Shown one piece after another: positions 31,044 to 42,655 of a DNA stretch of 64,000 nucleotides. Position numbers and translations under genes: made by a program. The stretch comes from Symsagittifera roscoffensis (taxonomy: Eukaryota; Xenacoelomorpha; Acoela; Convolutidae). Below the pieces are notes generated by a model. The model ran no database searches and had not been told where the DNA came from. It saw only the letters and a program-made list of their open reading frames with translations. Location of the stretch: contig NC_087064.1 of NCBI RefSeq assembly GCF_963678635.1, positions 13,365,599 through 13,429,598 of the forward strand. The letters are read 5' to 3'. Position 1 is the stretch's first letter. Each line of letters opens with the position of its first letter.

Positions 31044-31274
31044 TTATGTCTGCGAATGAAAATCTAAATTCATTGCCATTAAAATTCTAAATATAAAAGT
31101 TTGCGTAGGCTTTTGCCGTACAATCATGAAACTATTTGGTAAATTTCTTCGTAGTCGTATGTCGTCACTTGTCCGAGGTCTGTTTCCATGTCCGAGGTCT
31201 GTTTCCAATACGTGATTGTTCTCGTGTTGTACGGAATAGTGGCTTTGATCTATTGAGTCGTAGAGGCCATTCAA
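31044..31274 (-). CDS. Small leader ORF (76 aa), unknown function
   Basis: It lies about 105 bp after the primer-site string of LTR R2. The C-terminal half (SFMIVRQKPTQTFIFRIL, then A-M-N-L-D-F-H-S-Q-T) matches the 67-aa ORF at 8121-8324. A short upstream frame inside an LTR leader could be a small accessory gene or a translation-control ORF. No domain recognised. Confidence 0.45.
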   Translation of the reverse strand: MNGLYDSIDQSHYSVQHENNHVLETDLGHGNRPRTSDDIRLRRNLPNSFMIVRQKPTQTFIFRILMAMNLDFHSQT

Positions 31275-31380
31275 TCACATTATTGTCGTATAACCTTTTG
31301 AAAAAGTTTTTGTCTAATTTTAATCTAATTTTTGTTAGTTCTAAGCTAATTTGTTTTTTAAGGTCTTGTTCGAGACTTAT

Positions 31381-31390
31381 GGTCGCACCA
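31381..31390 (-). promoter_or_regulatory. Candidate primer binding site after LTR R2
   Basis: Minus strand: LTR end CTAACTCA, then TC, then TGGTGCGACC. A TGG start two bases after a CA-ended LTR is the normal form of a tRNA primer site. The plus strand here reads GTTCGAGACTTATGGTCGCACCA, which looks like the 3' end of a tRNA including a T-loop-like TTCGA. Confidence 0.55.
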
Positions 31391-31392
31391 GA

Positions 31393-31790
31393 TGAGTTAG
31401 GTATGGAGGTCTATCTTATAGAGTAATTTCGGATAGGGTACACCGTCTGCTCGTCACGCTATCTTATTTTCGGCCGGATAGATTCGTGCAACTTCTTAGT
31501 CTAATACCGATCCTAGTCTTACTCTTATAACTACTAGTCTCAGGGTGTTTAACTAGTCTCTGCTAGGCTCAATAGATCTAGAGTATACTGGTATTGTTGC
31601 GGTACTCGGGAGAGGCAACTATTTTCTAAGTTAAATTCAAATCTCTCTGGTGCTGAAATTACAAGTAATTTCAGCACTTACAAATAAGTGGGTAGTTAGT
31701 TGGATGGATTGTGATTGGTTAATATTAAATTTTTTACAGTGGTAAATATCTAATTTATAAATAATAAAATGTAGTTTAGATCAGGTTCCA
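31393..31790 (-). repeat. LTR-like repeat R2 (5' LTR of the composite element)
   Basis: The core 31393-31682 is nearly identical to L2 (8327-8625), begins TGTAAGTGC and ends ACTCA on the minus strand. Weaker similarity to R1 continues to GGTTCC near 31790. It is followed, in element direction, by the primer-site string, the leader ORF and Gag. No TATA box can be singled out in such AT-rich sequence. Confidence 0.75.
31650..31677. repeat. LTR hairpin, copy R2
   Basis: GTGCTGAAATTAC AA GTAATTTCAGCAC is a perfect 13-bp inverted repeat with a two-base loop, 5 bp from the TG end of the LTR. Confidence 0.9.
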
Positions 31791-31900
31791 ATATCTATTA
31801 AATTGTCTATTCATCTAACTTCTGCAATTTTGCAGTTCTGGTCTTTTTCTAATTATAATTTGCTAAATCTAAGTTAGTTAAGGTCCTGTTCGAGACTTTT

Positions 31901-31910
31901 GGTCGCACCA
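31901..31910 (-). promoter_or_regulatory. Candidate primer binding site after LTR R1
   Basis: The same TC-TGGTGCGACC string follows LTR R1, with the neighbouring AAAAGTCTCGAACAGGACC differing at only a few bases from the R2 site. Confidence 0.55.
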
Positions 31911-31912
31911 GA

Positions 31913-32308
31913 TGAGTTTATGCCAGAGGAAGCATACTCATAGAGTGATTTTGGATAAGATAAACCGTCTGTTCGTCACGCTATCTTATTTTCGGCCGGA
32001 TACATTCGCGCAAAATATCTTAGTCTAATACTGATTTTAATCTTACTCTTATATTTCCTAGTCTCAATAGATCTAGTGTATACTGGTATTCCCGAGTAAG
32101 ACTTGGCGCTTGTCCAAAAGAAAAACAACTGTAGTCTAAAATTTATTAAATTTTTTCTGGTGCTGAAACTACAAGTAGTTTCAGAACTACAAATAATTGT
32201 CAGTGTAAGTGTTGGAATATGATTGGTAAATTAGTAATAATTTATAGGGATGGTTTTTATCAATAATATGATTGGTTTATAAACACTAGTCCAGAACTGG
32301 TTCCGTTA
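31913..32308 (-). repeat. LTR-like repeat R1 (outer right)
   Basis: Pairs with L1 (6581-6965) over its full length, ending at CCAGAACTGGTTCC. Related to R2 in the part holding TCGTCACGCTATCTTATTTTCGGCC. It is followed on the minus strand by its own primer-site string and about 100 bp of leader before R2 begins. Confidence 0.75.
32160..32187. repeat. LTR hairpin, copy R1
   Basis: GTGCTGAAACTAC AA GTAGTTTCAGAAC. Relative to R2, both members of one base pair have changed (T to C on one side, A to G on the other), so pairing is kept. Confidence 0.8.
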
Positions 32309-35300
32309 GATAACAAAGAATTCAGGATGTTTTGAACATTTGTTCTTTTTTTAAATTTTGGGTAGATTGCTCAAAACTGATTTCAAATACCATGGTTTTA
32401 CCGGTCATCTGACTGTGGTTTGTGTCAAGAAAATTGATTGATCCACTTACTAAATGGTCCAACTACATGTGTTCAACTTTCTAGGATTGTCAGCATTTCA
32501 AATCCGGTCAATTTTTGCTGCATCAGGTTACTGGAGTAAAAATAAGAGTGCTCGTATTTCAGTGCAAACTCCTGAATTTTCCGACTGCCTTTAATCCAAA
32601 ACCACACCAATCATAAACATTCTGTTTTCTTCGCAAGTCCAAACAACATGATAAAAGAACAATAGACTGCTTGAGTAAAATTTTTCGACTAAGTTCCAAC
32701 AAAAGTATTTGGATCTAGCCCGCTTAGCTTTCAGCAAAATGGCTTCGAGTGCACCTGCAAATTTTTGTTAGGCTTCATAAGTGTTCTTTCATATCAATTG
32801 TTAATTTTACTGAAACAATAAAATTGCTTTTTGCTTGATTTGAAAAAAAAAAATTAGAGGTAATCATTGTTCAAAAATTTTTTTTGATCATTCCGGTTTG
32901 GAGGAATAAAATTAGTCCATTTTTTGCAAAACACAACTAATAACCATAACCTATTTGCGTAGTAATTGCAGCACAACAAATTCATGTTTTAAAATAAAAA
33001 TAATGAAAACAAACGATGCATTAACTATATTAGGTAAAAATTGACAGTATATAACTTATGCTGAAAATTTGAAAAAACCCAAAAAGGTTTTAAATTGAGA
33101 AAAATTTCAAATTTTCCGATTTTTCACAAAGCGCTTTGCTTTTAACTACGGATAACTATTGTAGTGTTCTGAAATTTCAGCAGATCTTCCAGCCATTTGC
33201 GTAGCTTAGCTTTGAATATTTCGGCTTTCTCCTTGAAATTCTAAGCTTTTGTGTTTGCAGCTTTGTCCCTGAGTGGAATTTTGATCTTAATGTTTCTAAT
33301 TGTACAACGAGACTACTTTTAAATCAGGGCGAAACTCTGAAGGTTCCGACTGGCCCTTAATATATAACGAATAGATTTTCAGGAAAATAAGAAAAATAAT
33401 ATACTGAAAAAAATGAAAATTTTTGACAATATTGAAGACCAAGTGCGAAAACTTGAGTCCTACAAAATTAATTCAATCGATTAGCTTGCCTCAATTCCTT
33501 TTGGAACATTTTGTTGTGCGGGATTATTCGCCGCGAATAAAAAAATTTGCCTTACGCTTTCAGCAGTATGAATAAAATCTTTAAAATGCTCATAAATTAG
33601 TCCATAGCATGCCCGAATTGGGAAGTTTCAAACTCCCAGAACTTTGCAAAAAACGCTCTTAGTTACTTTTTTTAAAATTCGATTTTAGGGAGTCAATATC
33701 AACGATAGGGAATAAATTTTTTTAATAAAAACTTTTACTAAGACCGCCGAAAATTTACTGAAAATAGAAAAACCACACCAAGCAAAAATATTCCGCATTC
33801 TTCGAAAGTCGAAAAAATTATTTACGCAGTCTTTTTTTCGCTGATTAGCAAAAAGATACTGTGAGGTCACAGTTGTTTCCTTTTGCTCAGGCTCGAAGTT
33901 CCATAGAATACGTTTTTCAAGCATTCGAAAGACTTGATGTTTGATCTTATTTTTAACCCATGGCTAAATTTATTGATTGTTGCCTTGGCATTTTTGTGTC
34001 ATTGACAAACGCATAACTAAGTAACTAAAATTTTTCTTTGTTTCTATTCCAAACAACAAGTTAAGGGTGTTTTTCTGCCGTACTCACACCTATACTAAAA
34101 AAGAGAGAAAAAAAAAGATGCAAGGTCTCCTTGATCTAAGAAAACCCACAAAAATTAGCAACTGGTCAAGACATCAATGCTTTGACTGAAGCAAAACCAG
34201 ATAGATGAATCTAAAACTCTAGCAACACTGCTCGTATCAGGGCGAAGTCTTTCAATTTTTTTTTCAGATTATTTTTGCAAAAATCATCACGCATGCCTCA
34301 ATTCAATTTGGATCGATTTCTAAGACGGATTAAGACTCCGACTACACGTTAATAGCACAAAAAATATCGCAATAATTGTCCGTAATTGGACAAAATGACA
34401 ATCTCTAAACCCCTATAACTTTACGAAAAAATCACAGGTGGAAAATCATTTGAAAATTGAGCTCAGAGCAACAACACTTTTTGGTTGAAATAGAAAAATA
34501 TCTGTCAAAAATGGCTTTTAAAAAGTCGAAATTTGTCTCGGGGAAAAACAACCGAGCACACGAATATTTCGTCAGTTTCTTCGAAAGTCGCAATGAAAAA
34601 GTTTGAAACTGAAGGCCATTTTTTGAGTTATCAATACATTGAAAACAATCCTGGTCTTTAGAAGCAAGAGTCCACGATTTAAGAAACAAATTTCAAAAGA
34701 CAGCTTAAGCAAAAAACGTTTTGAGCAATAAACAAATCATTTTCATAGAATTACAAGGCTAAACCCTGATTTTTTCTTAATATGATTTGATTTGCTATTG
34801 AATTCATGCCATGAGACGTTTTAAAATTTCCGAGTTATAAACTGAACAAGACTGATCGGATCAAGGCGAAGCTTTGAATATTCCGACTGGATTTCATTGT
34901 TCAGACTTTCGAAGAAAGTGAGAAATATATATTCTCGAGTGATTTTTTCTCAGACATATTTCAAGAAGCTATTTGTTCCTTCGGGGAAAGGATCCCTTGA
35001 TATGCAAAGGCCGAGCCGGTTGTGCACACCACTATAGTATCCTACCAGGGGATTCGGTCCAAGCTGCTTGTTGTATACTTTTAACCGTGTCGCATTATCT
35101 GGCAATACAAAGCCGTTTCAATTTGATATGAGGCAATAAGCTAATTGGTTAGTTAGTCTTATTAATTTCATAAATGGCTAATTGGTCTTATTGATTTCGT
35201 ACATGGTCTTTTTACTTCCATAATTGGTCCCATTAATTTATCAAAAATTATTCTAGACCAATTAAAGGGCACTCGGAACATTCAGTCTTTTGCCCTGATG

Positions 35301-37882
35301 CAAACAGCCTTGTTTTCTATCGAGTAACTTGATATAAAATAAATCATGAAAAATTTATTCAAAAAAAAAATGAAGTTTTTTTGAAATTTCATTTTTGATT
35401 CTTTGAAAACCACTCCCGACACTCTATGCTAAGTAAAAAGTGATATTTTTTTATTTAAGAAAGTAAAAAAATAGCGTTAATTGTCAAAAGCAAAAAATTA
35501 AAACTATTTTTAAAAAAGTTGAAACTTTTCTGGAGAAAAAATCCAACGCAAGCACAAATATCTTTTAATTTTTTCAAAAAATATCAAAAAACTTTGCTTT
35601 CTGAGTGTCATTATTGAGATCACGCATAATTTTGGGCATGTCCCAAGTATAATATACAAAAAGAAAAAAAAACAAAATCCGCTTCCCTTCTTATTTTTAT
35701 ACTTTACACAGAAAATCTAGCTCCACAATGACATTTTATACAAAAACCAAGTAAAATCGTATTTCAATTTTTAAACATTAAATTAGTATTAATATTACAA
35801 TATTTAAAAATTTCCAGCTTGGAAGTGGTCTTTGCGTTACCAAAATTGAGTTTAGCAGAAATCTAACTTGAAAATGGATATTAATTGGTCCTTCATTCAG
35901 GTAGCAAAAAACTCCTAATTTTTTAGGAATACGTTTTTCAAATTACATAGCTTCAGTATTTTTGGTACAGTATCACTTCTTCTGTTTTTTCTTACATTTT
36001 CAGAACTCACTTACGACTCACTTACTAAAAAGAAATTGAGATTAACGATCAGATTGTCTAATAAATTTCAATTATTTTAGAAATGCAGCATACGTTCAAT
36101 TGTCGTAGTCTAGCTTCCGTTTTACAGCTTAATATCAGCTTTGATTTTTCTCTAAAACGTATTTTCTGATGTCCTTTTTATTTTGTATTTTTTATAGTGC
36201 AGTTGATCTAAAAGCTACTCGCTTATATAAACAAGGATAGTGGATAGTCATTTGCCGTGCAAGTAGCACAGAATGCTCCGACTACAAATTAATGTCGTTT
36301 TCAGTGGGTGGTGTGATTCGGGAATTATACGATTGCTAATCATAGGTAAAAAAACTCATAGGTTTCCCTGATTTGGACAAAACTTGAAAGTCTAGGCCCA
36401 AATTGTGTATCATACTTTAGTCGCTAGTGAGTCTCAGTTTTATTCTTTACCTACTACTGTGTCTGCTTTCGGACAGAAAATTTGAAGATTTAAAGAAAAT
36501 GCTTTTTCAAAACCCATGGTAGGCATGAAAGCTAATAAGACAGCACGTAAAAATTGATTTCGAGAACGTTTTTTTTTTCTGCCAAATATAGATGATAAAA
36601 TGTAAATTGAGACCGTGATTTTTCCCCAGGCTAATTCTCCAGTTAAAAATCAATATTTCCACCTTCCTAATCCTAAGTTTTTCGCCATTATTTTCCTCCT
36701 CAAGGCTACTATCACGGCTTTTATGTTTGAAAAAGGCTCGTGCATGATTTCATGCTGTGTTTTGATCTCGATTCTCATTGTTTTGTTCTGGTGGATTTAA
36801 GAATTGTTTTTAAACCAAACGATTTCTAGAATGATGAAAACAACTACCTTTCCTATGACCTGTGTTAAGACACCTTTTCGAAATTCTTGTACCGTGTTGA
36901 TTAAGCGGCTTATTTGGCTGTTTTTCTGAGTTAGCTTTATGATCTTTCAATCAACTGTAATACTGTATAGTTCTTTGACTTGAATTTCTAGTCCACATTT
37001 TTTCTACGCGTATATTTGACGACGTTGAACTAAATTCGCTAATTACAGCAAATTTGCGATTTCCTTAAAATATTTGATCTTGCTGAAATATAGCTGAATT
37101 TTCAGTTATAATTTGATGAATTGTTTGCTTTTTTGTTTCTATAGTCTACAAAAAATCCGCCAATTTTTGATAGAAGCCGTCTTTTAATCTTTTCAATCTA
37201 ATTTTGCATTTAATCTTTGGTAAAATTGTATTTTTGTCTGAAAATTGATCTTGGTTCAAATTCAAACGCTTTTTAATAAGCTCCTGACCGTGGTATAAAA
37301 TCAAGCAAGAAAACTTTTTCTCCTTCTTCATTATTTACAAAACCTTGAGCGCTTTTAATTTTTTGTGAGCTATAAATTTTTTCAAAGCTACTTCATTTGC
37401 TTTTTTGACCTAAGTCAGCTGATATTTGGAACTTTTGAAACCTAAATTTGATAACAATTATTGACAAATACATTTTCAAATTCAGCTGAGGCACAAAACT
37501 TCCAGAAAAAATTAAAATTTCTAAAATTTAAACCAAGAAAATAAAAATTAAATTTGAAGTTTTGAAACCAAAAAATAATTCCACCTTTCTAAACTGAGAA
37601 CCTGAACTTTTGAAATTTTAGAGCTAGTTTTTTGAAGTTTATATTTGAAATTTTTATTTTTTCAAAATGAATCCTTTAATCGAATATTGAATTAAAACCA
37701 TAACATCATTATGAGGCCAATTTGTGCATTTTGTTTCGCATCAGGTCAAAAACAGATTTGTTGCAGAATCCGCAATTTTGCTACTTTTCTGTGATCTTCT
37801 TCGCTGTTTGGATACCACAAACAAATACCTAAAACACTGTACCGCTCATAATCGCTCCGAGAATAGGCGATTTTGAGGAATC
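32309..37882. other. Long AT-rich region without recognisable gene
   Basis: No open frame here reads like protein; the longest (for example 33685-33924 and 34432-34689 on the minus strand) are AT-driven and without domains. Homopurine/homopyrimidine runs and poly-A/T tracts are frequent. I saw no RNA gene or tandem array. Confidence 0.55.
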
Positions 37883-38111
37883 CACAAACAAATATAAAGA
37901 CATTTATTTAGTTGAATTGAGCTGTTGCGAATTCCGCAACTGTAACCGGAATCCGCAAATTGTAAGTGGAATCCGCATTTTGTTTGCGGATTCCGTTTTC
38001 AGATATCCACGGATTCCGCGGATTCCGCTTACAATTTGCGGATTCCGCTCACAGTTGCGGAATCCGCAATAGCTCGATTCAACTAAATAAATGTCTAAAT
38101 ATTTGTTTGTG
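37883..38111. mobile_element. Fold-back element with 94-bp arms
   Basis: Left arm 37883-37976 and right arm 38018-38111 are reverse complements over their whole length with about ten mismatches, separated by a 41-bp spacer. The outer ends read CACAAACAAATATAAAGACA / TGTCTAAATATTTGTTTGTG; the inner parts are built from GCGGATTCCGC-type blocks. There is no coding capacity. This is the form of a non-autonomous fold-back or MITE-like element. No target-site duplication could be fixed. Confidence 0.85.
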
Positions 38112-38149
38112 AATTACACAAAATTTTCTGGATCCGCAAGTACGGTTGC

Positions 38150-38330
38150 GGATGCCGCAAAATCTAAAAACGGAATCCACAAACAGATAATAGGACATTT
38201 ATTTAGTTTAATTGAGCTGTTGTGGATTCCGCAACTGTAAGCGGAATCCGCAAATTGTAAGTGGAATCCCCAAATTGTAAGTAGAATCCGCATTTTGTTT
38301 GCAGATTCCGTTTTCAGATATGTATATGTG
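38150..38330. repeat. Extra left arm of the fold-back family
   Basis: CACAAACAGATAATAGGACATTTATTTAGTTTAATTGAGCTGTTG and the GGAATCCGCAAATTGTAAGTG blocks repeat the left arm of 37883-37976 and its inner spacer, but no matching right arm follows directly. Confidence 0.8.
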
Positions 38331-38339
38331 TAGTATAGC

Positions 38340-38830
38340 GTTTAAAATTATATCTTTAAACTACTGGTCACCAGAAAAATCAATCTCAATTACCAAAATT
38401 TTGGTCTCAATCTGAAATACCAAAATTTTGGTCTCAATTGCTGTCAACGCAACTTCGATCTCATATCCTGTCAACTTCGATCTCAATTTCGATCCCAATT
38501 ACTGACCTACCAATCCCAAATACTGACTTACTTCGATCTGAACTTCGATCCCAAATACTGATGCAATCCCAAATACTGACCTAATTCGGCGATATGCTGC
38601 TGTGCGTTGTGTTTCCAAGACTCTCAAGCCAATGACTACAAATGACTATTGAATTAATTCGGCGTTAAGATTCCAAAATCAGTATTTGAGATTGACGCAA
38701 TCCCCAATAATTATCTAAATTGGCGATATGCTACAGTGTAATTTTCATAAACTCTCAACCCAATGACTCCAAATATTGAACTTAATCGATGTTGTGTTTT
38801 CAAAATAATAAAAGGTGACATCCACCGATT
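38340..38830. repeat. Short imperfect repeats (ACCAAAATTTTGGT and CCCAAATACTGA)
   Basis: The palindrome ACCAAAATTTTGGT occurs twice near 38390-38440 with TCTCAAT flanks. CGATCTCAAT and AATCCCAAATACTGACC recur through about 38600, and GGCGATATGCT(G/A)C appears near 38590 and 38722. Simple diverged repeats, no gene. Confidence 0.6.
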
Positions 38831-38974
38831 TAGTTCACAACTGTTTTGAGATTTGTTCGTGGATTCCGCTGACAATGGTTAAGTTCTTGCCTTTAAAATC
38901 TGCATTGCTATAGATAAGAATTGCAGCTCCAGCTTTTAATTGTTCATAAGCAAGTTCAGTATTAAACAAAATTC

Positions 38975-39105
38975 TGAATCCTCTTACAGTTTGCGGAATC
39001 CGCTTACATTTGCAGAATCCGCTTACAAATTTTGCGGATTCCACTTACTTTTGCGGATTCTACTTATATTTTGTGGCGTCTTTTTACAGTTGCGGAATCG
39101 AGACT
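38975..39105. repeat. Cluster of TTGCGGATTCCGCTTAC-type blocks
   Basis: Five or six copies of the block found in the fold-back arms, in mixed orientation (CAGTTTGCGGAATCCGCTTAC, TTTTGCGGATTCCACTTAC and so on). It looks like a degraded relative of 37883-38111. Confidence 0.75.
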
Positions 39106-41180
39106 TACGTTACAGGTATTTGTACGAGGCATTTACGGAAGTTTTGTAACTGGAATCAACTGGCATTTTAGAGCATATTCAAAGGTTTGTCTGTGGAACC
39201 CAGGAACATACAGACACAAAATTGTGCGCCTATTTAGTGCACAGTTTGGCCTCATAAGGATGAAAAAATTCTTTCACTCGTTTGTGTTTTATTATTGGAT
39301 TTGTTATAATTGGGGTTTGAAAAGGCCATGTTTATTTTTACTTCTTGTCAAATGCTCACACGTACACCAAAAAAACCCATCAACTATCGCTCAGTAAAAC
39401 ACCAAAGTCAGTTTCCTTTTTTGTTCTTGTCAACAATTTTTTGCTACACTACAGAATTTTTGCTTTTTTAAGATAGGTGTTTAAGATTTAAAACCAGCAA
39501 GCATTTAAAAACTCATATAAAGTTTGTTAAATTTTTTATTAAAGGAAAAATTAAGAATTTTACGCTAGCGTTTAAATTTTACAAAATAACACATTAAGGT
39601 CAGCTACAAAGGAAAATATTTAGCGTCTCGTATCCTAATAATAAGACCAAGTGAACTCTCTCTTTTCAACTTGAAACGAATCAAAAGCTGCTTACACTTG
39701 TTATAAGAACGCAAAAAATTGCGCGTTAGTTATCCCAAAATTGTCAAATTAAAAATTTTCAAACACTTAAGCAAAATAATCTTAAATTTTAGTTCTTTAA
39801 ATATGAGTTCCGATAAACAATTTGTACCAGATGAAAATAATATCAAAATTGCAAGTTAAAAAGTCAACGTTGATTGAAAAAAGAGTGACCAAGCATGCAG
39901 TGCCGATTTCAATTATCCAGACAAAATAAACTAACTTTGAAACTAAAACGCATTTTTCTCATTTGAGACAAAAAATAACGTGAATAAATTTTTTTTAGAA
40001 TTTTATCAGAATTATTATGAGGCAACATGTTTTGCGCTATTCGAAACCGAACAAAAATTCAAACTAAAATTACGCTAAAATTACAAAACCAGTCGATGCA
40101 CAAGTTCAATAAAGTGAGCTTTTTTACAGCCTAACAAGGTTTTAGGAAGTCATAATCTGAAATGATATTCTGTGGCAGACAAACGAAAATATGATAAATT
40201 ATACAGATTTTTGGAGATTATGTCGTTCTAGAGCCTTGATGGTATGTGAAAGTGCCTCATATTCATCTAACTTATTTATCGATTGACATTTTTGTTTTTG
40301 GCGTATTTTTTATTGAGCAAAATAGGCAAATTAAACCATTTTGGTGCTAAATATTCATCTTCAAATTTGCGAATCAGATTGTTTTAAAATAATTTTTGTG
40401 AAACTCTAAACATTTTACGGTTTGTATCATTTTATGTGTAATGCCAATCAATTGAAAAAATTTGCTCAAAAGTTTTCAATTTTATTGTTTTTGCCCAAAT
40501 AGTTTCAATCAGCGCTGTAAATTTTTCGTTTTCTTCGGAAGTTGTAGGGATTTTCCTCCGCTGTCATCCTGACTGTTTTTATTGCTTAATTCGGCCTTCC
40601 TTTTTGATATTGTGAACCGAGACAAAAATGAAACAAAAGAATTATGATGTCGCACAAAAAGTTTTGACTAGCACCGTCTCTAATAAAAACAAACACTACG
40701 AGGCCAAATTGTGCCTTTTCTGAACTATGAGAGGATTCCGCAACAAGGAAACTACGTTTGTTTTTCTTTTGCTCCTTCTTTTATTTTGATCGTTCTGACG
40801 AAGATTTAGCATCGAGGAGCATAGACACAAAATTGTGAGCATATCCAGTGCACAGTTTGGTTTCATAGAATTTTCACAGAAGGTTTCATAACATCGTAAA
40901 ATAATCTGTATGAATTGGTATGAGCTCCTAAACTAATATTAGAAGTGAAAATTGCTTCCAATTTCCTGAAAAAAATATGAGACATTTTTGCCCGAATTAA
41001 AAGAAAATTTGAAAGTTTTTTTTCGATCGAAAAGGTTTTGCTGAAATTTTAGTTGCATCAAACGTCACACAAGCTTAACAGACGCTATTTGTGGTGCCAG
41101 ATTTTGCAAAAATAGAGATGCTGGAATACAAAGCTTCTTTTCATTGAGAATTGGTGGGTAACTTCATGGAGACCTCAAAT
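39106..41180. other. AT-rich region without recognisable gene
   Basis: No domain-bearing frame. The 121-codon plus-strand frame 39032-39397 partly runs over the repeat cluster and has no recognisable content. Similar phrases near 39200-39255 and 40828-40870 (AGACACAAAATTGTG...AGTGCACAGTTTGG) show a short dispersed repeat. Confidence 0.5.
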
Positions 41181-42655
41181 TGAAGTGAGTCTGGGTACAA
41201 TTTTTGTTTCCACTACACATAATTGGTACTCTAGAATTGATTCTTCTCCCAGAATTTTTAAAAAAAAAGTCGAATTCCGTTGTAATAAAAATATATTTTT
41301 GAGAAAATTGGGAGCTGCGATGCCCGGACCAAATGAGTAATATCTCACTTAAATTAATCTAGGGCGGAAATTTTTCATTTGGTTAAAAGACACTTGTTTC
41401 AGACAGGGAGAGGTTATTCACTTGGTCTAAAAAGGGGAGAGAGATTATTCACTTGACCCGATACCCTTAGTTTTGATCTGTAATTTTAAAAAATAATAAT
41501 AAATTTTAATACTTTCCTGTAGTATGGAAAAAATTTAAAAATCACAAAATATCAATTTCATCATACTCGCAACGAGACTTCAGGTCAAAGTGAGTCTGGG
41601 TACAACTTTTGTTTCCACTGCACATAATTGATCCTCTAGAATTGATGCTTCTCAGAAAAATTTAAAAAGTTGAATTCGGCTGTAAAAAAATGGATTTTGA
41701 GAAAATTGGGAGCTGCACTGCCCGGATTAAAGGAGCAGTGTCTCACTTAAATTAGTCTAGGGGGAGATTTTTCATTTGCTTAAAAGACATATATTTCAGA
41801 CAGGGAGAGGTTGTTCACTTGGTCTATAAAGGGGAGAGAGATTGTTCACATGACCCGATACCCTTAGTTTTGATCTGTAATTTTAAAAAATAATAATAAA
41901 TTTTAATACTTTCCTGTAGTATGGAAAAAATTTAAAAATCACAAAATATCAATTTCATCATACTCGCAACGAGACTTCAGGTCAAAGTGAGTCTGGGTAC
42001 AACTTTTGTTTCCACTGCACATAATTGATCCTCTAGAATTGATGCTTCTCAGAAAAATTTAAAAAGTTGAATTCGGCTGTAAAAAAATGGATTTTGAGAA
42101 AATTGGGAGCTGCACTGCCCGGATTAAAGGAGCAGTGTCTCACTTAAATTAGTCTAGGGGAGATTTTTCATTTGCTGAAAAGACATATATTTCAGACAGG
42201 GAGAGGTTGTTCACTTGGTCTATAAAGGGGAGAGAGATTGTTCACATGACCCTATACCCTTAGTTTTGATCTGTAATTTTAAAAAATAATAATAAATTTT
42301 AATACTTTCCTGTAGTATGGAAAAAATTTAAAAATCACAAAATATCAATTTCATCATACTCGCAACGAGACTTCAGGTCAAAGTGAGTCTGGGTACAACT
42401 TTTGTTTCCACTGCACATAATTGATCCTCTAGAATTGATGCTTCTCAGAAAAATTTAAAAAGTTGAATTCGGCTGTAAAAAAATGGATTTTGAGAAAATT
42501 GGGAGCTGCACTGCCCGGATTAAAGGAGCAGTGTCTCACTTAAATTAGTCTAGGGGGAGATTTTTCATTTGCTTAAAAGACATATATTTCAGACAGGGAG
42601 AGGTTGTTCACTTGGTCTATAAAGGGGAGAGAGATTGTTCACATGACCCGATACC
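41180..42655. repeat. Tandem repeat, period about 397 bp, nearly four copies
   Basis: GAGTCTGGGTACAA falls at 41187, 41592, 41989 and 42385, giving spacings of 405, 397 and 396. The unit runs from there through GGGAGCTGCACTGCCCGGAT, CAGACAGGGAGAGGTTGTTCACTTGGTCTA and TGACCCGATACCCTTAG back to the start. The last three copies are almost identical; the first has diverged and the last unit fades after 42655. No open frame spans the unit. Confidence 0.92.

Noticed and set aside
37883-39105. Short repeated GCGGATTCC blocks as a CRISPR array
   Set aside because: Blocks are palindromic, in both orientations, irregularly spaced and in eukaryotic DNA without cas genes.
39032-39397. 121-codon plus-strand ORF beside the repeat cluster
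   Set aside because: Its first part is translated repeat blocks and the rest has no recognisable pattern.
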